DNA of 33,322 bases from a virus. Position 1 is the first letter of the stretch. Every line of letters starts with the position of its first letter. The stretch lies in the IMG/VR virus record IMGVR_UViG_3300031999_000119, positions 1 through 33,322 of that record; one strand, given 5' to 3'. Of the stretch, positions 29,057 to 33,322 are shown piece by piece. Made by a program: the position numbers and the translations under genes. The notes beneath the pieces were generated by a model. The model made no database searches. It was not told the origin of the DNA and saw nothing but the letters and a program-made list of their open reading frames with translations.

Positions 29057-30021
29057 TGAAATCAGATTATTGTTTCGTAGTTTGTGCAGACATTAGATAC
29101 CTTCCAGAATTTGTAGCTTTAGCCAATAGTCTTGACTTCGTTGACAATACTTCAGATGTGCATTTTTTTGGTTATCATATACCACAGGAAGTTATTAATC
29201 AATTTCCTTTGCTTGGATACAATGTCATCTTTCATGAAATCACTGATGAGGAGATATCATTGAATCATGGCTTAAGCGAAGTCGTCTGCCGGAAACGATA
29301 TTTTTATGCTAATGAAGTAGGCCGGGAATATGTAGCAGTTTGCGTCTTGGATGCTGATATGATTTTCACTAGAAATCCCTTTCAGTTTTTCGTTATTGCG
29401 GAAAAAACCGGATATGTATTAGGGGCATCTAAAGAGCAGAACAAAGTCTATGATGATGGTCATCATACTTGGCATGGCGAATTTATTATTCCTAAAGGAT
29501 ATTATAATCCGGTTGATCTGTGTAACTGCCCGCTTTTTGTAGATACGAAGATCTGGGGCAGAGCATTGGAAAAGTCATATCAGATATTTGTTGATGGATT
29601 TAATGAAATGAAAGGGGACAATTTCAAGGCGCCAGACATGGATGCGATGAATATCTGTCTGCTTGAGGCCGGCTCTGCTGATAAAACGATAGTACTTCCC
29701 GGTATACAATGGCTTGCTACTAATGAGCAACTTTTAAAGCCATATATCCGCGCTATTAATGATAAGGGATTAATTAAAACTGAGTGTGGTATTCCGGTAT
29801 TTTCTTATCATGGCCAATATTATCATAAGAAATGGCGCGACTGCCAAATAGATAACCGGCATAACTGCGCTCAAGGATATCTAAAGACTACTGAATGCCC
29901 TGATGATATGGCTAAGGGCGCGATGAATTTGCTTTATGGAAACTTTTTAAAAATGTTGGACTGGAAGATAAAAATACCAAAACTAAATTACAGACACCCA
30001 GAGGTAGAATACGAAGGATAA
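29056..30021 (+). CDS. GT-A glycosyltransferase (GT8-like) with intact DxD
   Basis: 321 residues. F-V-V-C-A-D-I-R-Y at the start, V-C-V-L-D-A-D-M-I-F (95-104) with a clean DAD (Mn-sugar-nucleotide site), A-P-D-M-D-A-M-N (position about 193-200) and I-P-V-F-S-Y-H-G-Q-Y-Y-H-K-K-W near 247-261 (late H motif). It resembles the 19145 enzyme in the late aromatic/H segment. Of the three GT-A proteins in the island, this has the most canonical active site. Donor unknown. Confidence 0.78.
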   Translation: MKSDYCFVVCADIRYLPEFVALANSLDFVDNTSDVHFFGYHIPQEVINQFPLLGYNVIFHEITDEEISLNHGLSEVVCRKRYFYANEVGREYVAVCVLDADMIFTRNPFQFFVIAEKTGYVLGASKEQNKVYDDGHHTWHGEFIIPKGYYNPVDLCNCPLFVDTKIWGRALEKSYQIFVDGFNEMKGDNFKAPDMDAMNICLLEAGSADKTIVLPGIQWLATNEQLLKPYIRAINDKGLIKTECGIPVFSYHGQYYHKKWRDCQIDNRHNCAQGYLKTTECPDDMAKGAMNLLYGNFLKMLDWKIKIPKLNYRHPEVEYEG

Positions 30022-30035
30022 AGGAGGTGATAGAT

Positions 30036-30200
30036 ATGGAAGGTTGGTCAGCAAAGTTAACATTGGAAGTGAAAGGGCCTAAAGAAGGTCCGGTAGTAGT
30101 TACCGTTGATTATCCTGATACCACTAAAGAAGTGGCTGTTGGATTGCAGAATAAGTTAGCTCAATTAGGCCTGCAATTAAACAAAGAAGGATTCAAATGA
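30036..30200 (+). CDS. 54-residue hypothetical protein
   Basis: AAAGGAGGTGATAGAT before the ATG at 30036. E-G-W-S-A-K-L-T-L-E-V-K-G-P, then V-V-V-T-V-D-Y-P-D-T-T-K-E-V and L-Q-N-K-L-A-Q-L-G-L-Q-L: two strands then a helix. The next gene's ATG overlaps its TGA. No family recognised. Confidence 0.55.
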   Translation: MEGWSAKLTLEVKGPKEGPVVVTVDYPDTTKEVAVGLQNKLAQLGLQLNKEGFK

Positions 30201-30286
30201 TTTTAGTTATCTTTTGGATAGTTATAACAGTAATAGCAGTGCTGTCTATATTGGAGTTATTGAAATGGCACAAATTTTTAAAATAG
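30197..30286 (+). CDS. 29-residue single-span membrane peptide
   Basis: ATG overlaps the previous stop (ATGA). Hydrophobic run I-L-V-I-F-W-I-V-I-T-V-I-A-V-L-S-I-L then K-W-H-K-F-L-K: one membrane helix with a positive tail, presumably facing the cytoplasm. Could anchor an enzyme complex; function unknown. Confidence 0.5.
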   Translation: MILVIFWIVITVIAVLSILELLKWHKFLK

Positions 30287-30486
30287 GGATGATTTGGCTG
30301 CAGAAAGACCGTAAATATTTAATGGAAGAATTAGACGGCACTGCTATTCAGGAATTTTGGAACTGTAAAAAAGTGCAAAAAAGATTTGAGAATATTTCAA
30401 AAGAAACACCCCAATTATATAAATTAACAATAGAACATTTAGGAGAATATCATGTTAAGACTACAAAGAATATGGGAAGGCGATAA
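30265..30486 (+). CDS. Hypothetical small protein
   Basis: 73 residues from the ATG at 30265, chosen because GGAG lies 8 bases before it; a longer frame from 30214 has no SD. Contains W-L-Q-K-D-R-K-Y-L-M-E-E-L-D and a basic end. Overlaps the peptide before it and the GT9 gene after it by about 30 bases. No family recognised. Confidence 0.45.
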   Translation: MAQIFKIGMIWLQKDRKYLMEELDGTAIQEFWNCKKVQKRFENISKETPQLYKLTIEHLGEYHVKTTKNMGRR

Positions 30487-31285
30487 ACCAAAACTATCAG
30501 AACATATAGAAAAAATCAAAGCTAAATCAGTTCTTTTAGTCTTTTGGCATGGTCTCGGAGATTTAATTATGTTTTTAAATCCATTTGAAGCATTGACAAA
30601 ACAATTCCCTGATGTTATATTTGATTTGGCAGTACAAAAAGGTTTGGGGTTTGAAGACATAACCGCCGATTTACAGGGAACAAAAATCCTGTTTATTGAC
30701 GGTTCTTTTTTTAAAGAGTTACCTTTAGAATACGATATTATCGCGGACATTGATTTCCCGATGTCTGAAGGCCAAACTGAATTGACAAAGGGAGAATGGT
30801 GTTGCGTTCACGAATTAGGAATAGAGCCTGTAAATAACCATAAGCTTTTAACTAAAGGAGTGAATAGATTAGTCGGAGTTCACTGGCAGATAACATGTTT
30901 GCCTGATAGCGCTAATGTGCCTTACGATATAGCAAAGAAAGTTTGGCAAGAAATTAAGGACGCTGGATATATTCCTATGGAAACTTTAATGAAACATCCA
31001 TTTCATAACCCCGTAAACGAAAAATATGATTTTATTGATAGACATATAAGGGATATTTCACCTAAAATTTCTACTCTTATAGGAATTATTAAAAACTGTT
31101 CACATTTTATATGTTGTGTTTCTGGAAATTTTCATGTTGCTTTAAGTATACTTCCTCCAGAAAGAATATGTTTATTAGAACGAGATTTTAAAACAGAATG
31201 TTTTACAAAGTTACCCATTAAAAGAATTAACATAAAGGAATATGTTGATGGAGAAATTTTGCAATGGCTTCAGAAGAGTATTTAG
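30452..31285 (+). CDS. GT9-like glycosyltransferase (heptosyltransferase family)
   Basis: 277 residues; TTAGGAGAATATC before the ATG. V-F-W-H-G-L-G-D-L-I-M-F-L-N (30-43) is the GT9 N-terminal G-x-G-D loop (acceptor/catalytic Asp). V-G-V-H-W-Q region and S-H-F-I-C-C-V-S-G-N-F-H-V-A-L-S-I correspond to the nucleotide-sugar site, although the usual N-D-S-G-P-x-H reads C-V-S-G-N-F-H. Shorter than most GT9 enzymes (about 340). Its last 59 bases are overlapped by an antisense HNH fragment, so its C-terminus may have been altered. Second GT9 domain in the island. Confidence 0.7.
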   Translation: MLRLQRIWEGDKPKLSEHIEKIKAKSVLLVFWHGLGDLIMFLNPFEALTKQFPDVIFDLAVQKGLGFEDITADLQGTKILFIDGSFFKELPLEYDIIADIDFPMSEGQTELTKGEWCCVHELGIEPVNNHKLLTKGVNRLVGVHWQITCLPDSANVPYDIAKKVWQEIKDAGYIPMETLMKHPFHNPVNEKYDFIDRHIRDISPKISTLIGIIKNCSHFICCVSGNFHVALSILPPERICLLERDFKTECFTKLPIKRINIKEYVDGEILQWLQKSI

Positions 31286-31430
31286 ACTTTTTACCGGTTC
31301 CGAGGCGAGGCAAATGAATACATGTATGTTTTCCAGCTGTAATAAGGTTAAGATTTTTTTTGTGGTTATCAGTTCTTACACCATTTTTATGGTGAACTAT
31401 ATCTTTAGGTTCAAGATATCTACCAATCAT
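31227..31430 (-). pseudogene. Antisense HNH endonuclease fragment
   Basis: 67 residues on the strand opposite to the island. I-V-H-H-K-N-G-V-R-T-D-N-H-K-K-N-L-N-L-I (11-30) is a good HNH_3 active site (H-H-x-N-G...D-N...N-L), followed by G-K-H-T. The usual N-terminal third is missing: the frame is closed just upstream, and no SD is seen. Likely a decayed mobile endonuclease that landed after the GT9 gene. It is the only leftward coding signal in the right arm. Confidence 0.6.
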
Positions 31431-31538
31431 TTTAATTTAACAGCATTGGTAGATACAAATTTAGACGATTACTTCAATCCAGATGGCTGGATAGCCTGCA
31501 GGATATGCCAGCAAAAAGTATGATAAGGAAAGAAAAAA
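31286..31538 (+). other. Disrupted interval between GT9 and tail genes
   Basis: About half is occupied by the antisense HNH fragment. On the plus strand, 31449-31523 still reads V-D-T-N-L-D-D-Y-F-N-P-D-G-W-I-A-C-R-I-C with a C-x-x-C end, resembling the C-terminus of a small zinc protein whose beginning is gone. No promoter or terminator is evident. Confidence 0.4.
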
Positions 31539-31943
31539 ATGGCTGAACTTTTAGTAAGAGCAAAACCTCATTGGCAAGATGAATGGGATGCAACTAAAGT
31601 CGCTTCTTTAACTCTTCAAGAATTGCGTTCCTATAATGCCCGCTCCCAGATAGGGGACATTATAGTAGTCCGTCCCGATGGTTGGTTATGGGGCAGAGAA
31701 GAATGTCTACCTAATTATGTGGTGATTAAAATACCAGACTTAAAAATAGAGGATGCAAAAAAATATGAGGAAAGTTTACAAGATACTACCGATAAGGAAA
31801 AATCTATTCTGCTTAAAGTCAGGAAATATCAAATACCTAAAACCATAATTGATAATGCCAAACGAATATCCCAAAGTTTTGTGAATGTGGAAAAATTACA
31901 AACAACTATTTTTATATCTAACATTATAGAAAAGGTAATTTAA
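31539..31943 (+). CDS. Phage tail-region conserved protein
   Basis: 134 residues. A-R-S-Q-I-G-D-I-I-V-V-R-P-D-G-W-L-W-G and E-C-L-P-N-Y-V-V-I-K-I-P-D-L form a pattern I know from unnamed proteins encoded next to tail or tail-fibre genes. The C-terminal 60 residues are charged and helical. Its stop overlaps the start of the beta-helix gene (TAATG), so the two are coupled; a role in virion or fibre assembly is inferred from position. Confidence 0.65.
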   Translation: MAELLVRAKPHWQDEWDATKVASLTLQELRSYNARSQIGDIIVVRPDGWLWGREECLPNYVVIKIPDLKIEDAKKYEESLQDTTDKEKSILLKVRKYQIPKTIIDNAKRISQSFVNVEKLQTTIFISNIIEKVI

Positions 31944-33322
31944 TGGCAACCCAACTCAAGAAAACTGTTATGCCCTCTGGCGGTGATTATACTTCTCTTG
32001 AAGCGTGCATGAACGCTAATGAGCAGAATTTAGTTACCGCAGATAAATACTTTGATGTCGAGATAGACGGAACTTGGTCAAGTGCGGATACGACTGCGGT
32101 TGACATTAATAACTATACTACCGACGCTACCCGATATATCAACATCTATACGACTGCGGCGGCGAGGCATATAGGAAAAGCTACTGGGAATAGGTATAGA
32201 GTAACTACTAATTATTATAGAACGGTTGGTATTTTTGATGATTATGTAACTTTAAATGGAATAGAGGTTATTTATGAAGGGGAAAGAACAGATACTGCAG
32301 CAATAGGGCATTATAACGCAACCGAAATAACCATTAAAAATTGTCTCATTCACGGAAGTTTAGGCGCAAGAGGAATTAGTTTATACAATGATAGTTCTGC
32401 AAAAACAGCTTATATTTATAATAATATTATTTATTTTACTCAAGGAAGAGGAATGTTCTTATTCAATAATTATGGCACAGGATTTTACGCCTATAATAAT
32501 ACTGTTTATGGTTGTGCTATTGGAATATATCTTTTGGGTAAGAATTCATTTTTATTAAAAAATAATATTTGTTACAATAATGATACTGATTATGTCGGGG
32601 AAGAATCTGATTGGGATGCCAATTGCACAAACAATTTGTCTAAAGATACTACTGCCATACCTAAAAATACCTACTACACAGAAAAAACTTTAACCTTTAC
32701 CAACACTTCCGCTGGCACAGAAGACTTCCATTTAGTTAGTAGTGACACCGACGCAATAGATAAAGGTGCTGATTTATCTGGAACTTTCACCGATGACATA
32801 GACGGCGTAACCCGCACAGGCACTTGGGACATCGGGGCGGATGAGTATGTGGCGGAAAGTTCTTCTAGTTCCAGCAGTTCATTCAGTTCTAGCAGTTCCA
32901 GTTCTTCCAGTTTTTCCAGTAGCTCAAGCAGTTCTAGCTTTTCCAGCAGTTCCAGTTCTTCAAGCAGTTCAGAAAGCTCAAGCAGTTCCAGCAGTTCATT
33001 CAGTTCAAGTAGTTCCAGTTCTTCCAGCTTTTCCAGTAGCTCAAGCAGTTCTAGTTTTTCCAGCAGTTCTAGTTCTTCAAGCAGTTCAGAAAGCTCAAGT
33101 AGTTCTAGCAGTTCATTCAGTTCAAGCAGTTCCAGTTCTTCCAGTTTTTCCAGTAGCTCAAGCAGTTCTAGTTTTTCCAGCAGTTCTAGTTCTTCAAGCA
33201 GTTCAGAAAGCTCAAGTAGTTCTAGCAGTTCATTCAGTTCAAGCAGTTCCAGTTCTTCCAGTTTTTCCAGTAGCTCAAGCAGTTCTAGTTTTTCCAGCAG
33301 TTCTAGTTCTTCAAGCAGTTCA
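31943..33322 (+). CDS. Beta-helix, serine-repeat tail-fibre/adhesin-like protein (3' end off window)
   Basis: At least 460 residues, continuing past the edge. Residues 1-305 carry repeated N-N-x-I/V-Y rungs (N-N-I-I-Y-F, N-N-T-V-Y-G-C, K-N-N-I-C-Y-N-N) and end in D-D-I-D-G-V-T-R-T-G-T-W-D-I-G-A-D-E-Y, the closing signature of right-handed parallel beta-helix proteins. From residue 306 the sequence is almost pure serine, in a 39-residue repeat. No signal peptide, which fits a virion protein rather than a host adhesin. A serine stretch of this kind next to glycosyltransferases is a likely O-glycosylation target. Tail-spike or fibre function is inferred. Confidence 0.8.
   Translation, partial: MATQLKKTVMPSGGDYTSLEACMNANEQNLVTADKYFDVEIDGTWSSADTTAVDINNYTTDATRYINIYTTAAARHIGKATGNRYRVTTNYYRTVGIFDDYVTLNGIEVIYEGERTDTAAIGHYNATEITIKNCLIHGSLGARGISLYNDSSAKTAYIYNNIIYFTQGRGMFLFNNYGTGFYAYNNTVYGCAIGIYLLGKNSFLLKNNICYNNDTDYVGEESDWDANCTNNLSKDTTAIPKNTYYTEKTLTFTNTSAGTEDFHLVSSDTDAIDKGADLSGTFTDDIDGVTRTGTWDIGADEYVAESSSSSSSSFSSSSSSSSSFSSSSSSSSFSSSSSSSSSSESSSSSSSSFSSSSSSSSSFSSSSSSSSFSSSSSSSSSSESSSSSSSSFSSSSSSSSSFSSSSSSSSFSSSSSSSSSSESSSSSSSSFSSSSSSSSSFSSSSSSSSFSSSSSSSSSS
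32882..33322 (+). repeat. 117-bp (39-codon) serine repeat array, truncated by the edge
   Basis: Units begin at TTC 32882, 32999, 33116 and 33233 (the last is cut). Each encodes F-S9-F-S8-F-S10-E-S8: 35 serines, 3 phenylalanines, 1 glutamate. Units 1 and 2 differ at seven codons and units 2 and 3 at two, every difference silent. Serine codons AGT, AGC, TCT, TCC and TCA are mixed; TCG is not used. Confidence 0.95.

Noticed and set aside
31242-31523. Plus-strand 93-codon frame after GT9
   Set aside because: Most of it is the mirror of the antisense HNH fragment; only the last 25 codons look protein-like, so it is reported as a remnant, not a gene.

Overview
The window is a piece of an AT-rich tailed-phage genome (free or integrated) from an uncultured bacterium. 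Reasons: long runs of very short, end-overlapping genes with strong Shine-Dalgarno (SD) sites; phage-typical families (YopX, DUF6166, RNase HI, SNF2 helicase, orphan MT-A70 methylases, GroES, free-standing HNH and GIY-YIG endonucleases); and a rightward arm ending in a beta-helix, serine-repeat protein of tail-fibre type. No capsid, terminase, portal or integrase gene lies in the window, and the host cannot be named from it.

Layout. Positions 1-13182 are read leftward: about 35 small accessory or early genes, including YopX, an MT-A70 methylase, an SNF2 ATPase, a ribbon-helix-helix protein, RNase HI, DUF6166, an HNH endonuclease, two proteins made of short tandem repeats, and many small zinc-ribbon or unknown proteins. 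Two sigma-70-like promoters point leftward (5750-5777 and 13277-13305). The first heads a roughly 250-nt leader with two interleaved inverted repeats followed by a tRNA-like fold. A 12273-12590 segment with 11-bp iterons, an AT tract and a DnaA-box-like site looks like an origin or control region. A 770-bp gene-poor divide (13183-13954) separates the arms.

From 13765 everything is rightward. A promoter containing a palindrome, a cre-like palindrome and a leader peptide overlapping a terminator precede groES and a second MT-A70 gene. Positions 15772-31285 form a dense sugar/modification island: a methyltransferase-GT9-methyltransferase fusion, five further class I methyltransferases, three GT-A-like glycosyltransferases, a second GT9-like protein, a B12-binding radical SAM enzyme, a SPASM radical SAM enzyme, NeuB-like and NeuA-like nonulosonic-acid enzymes and a class IV aminotransferase, interrupted by a GIY-YIG endonuclease. 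It leads directly into a virion-type protein (31539) and the beta-helix protein (31943 to the edge), whose tail is a 39-residue repeat with 35 serines per unit.

The main inference is that the island builds and attaches a decorated, possibly nonulosonic-acid-containing glycan to the phage's own serine-rich tail protein, or otherwise to host surface polysaccharide. The domains are visible in the sequence; the target is a hypothesis.
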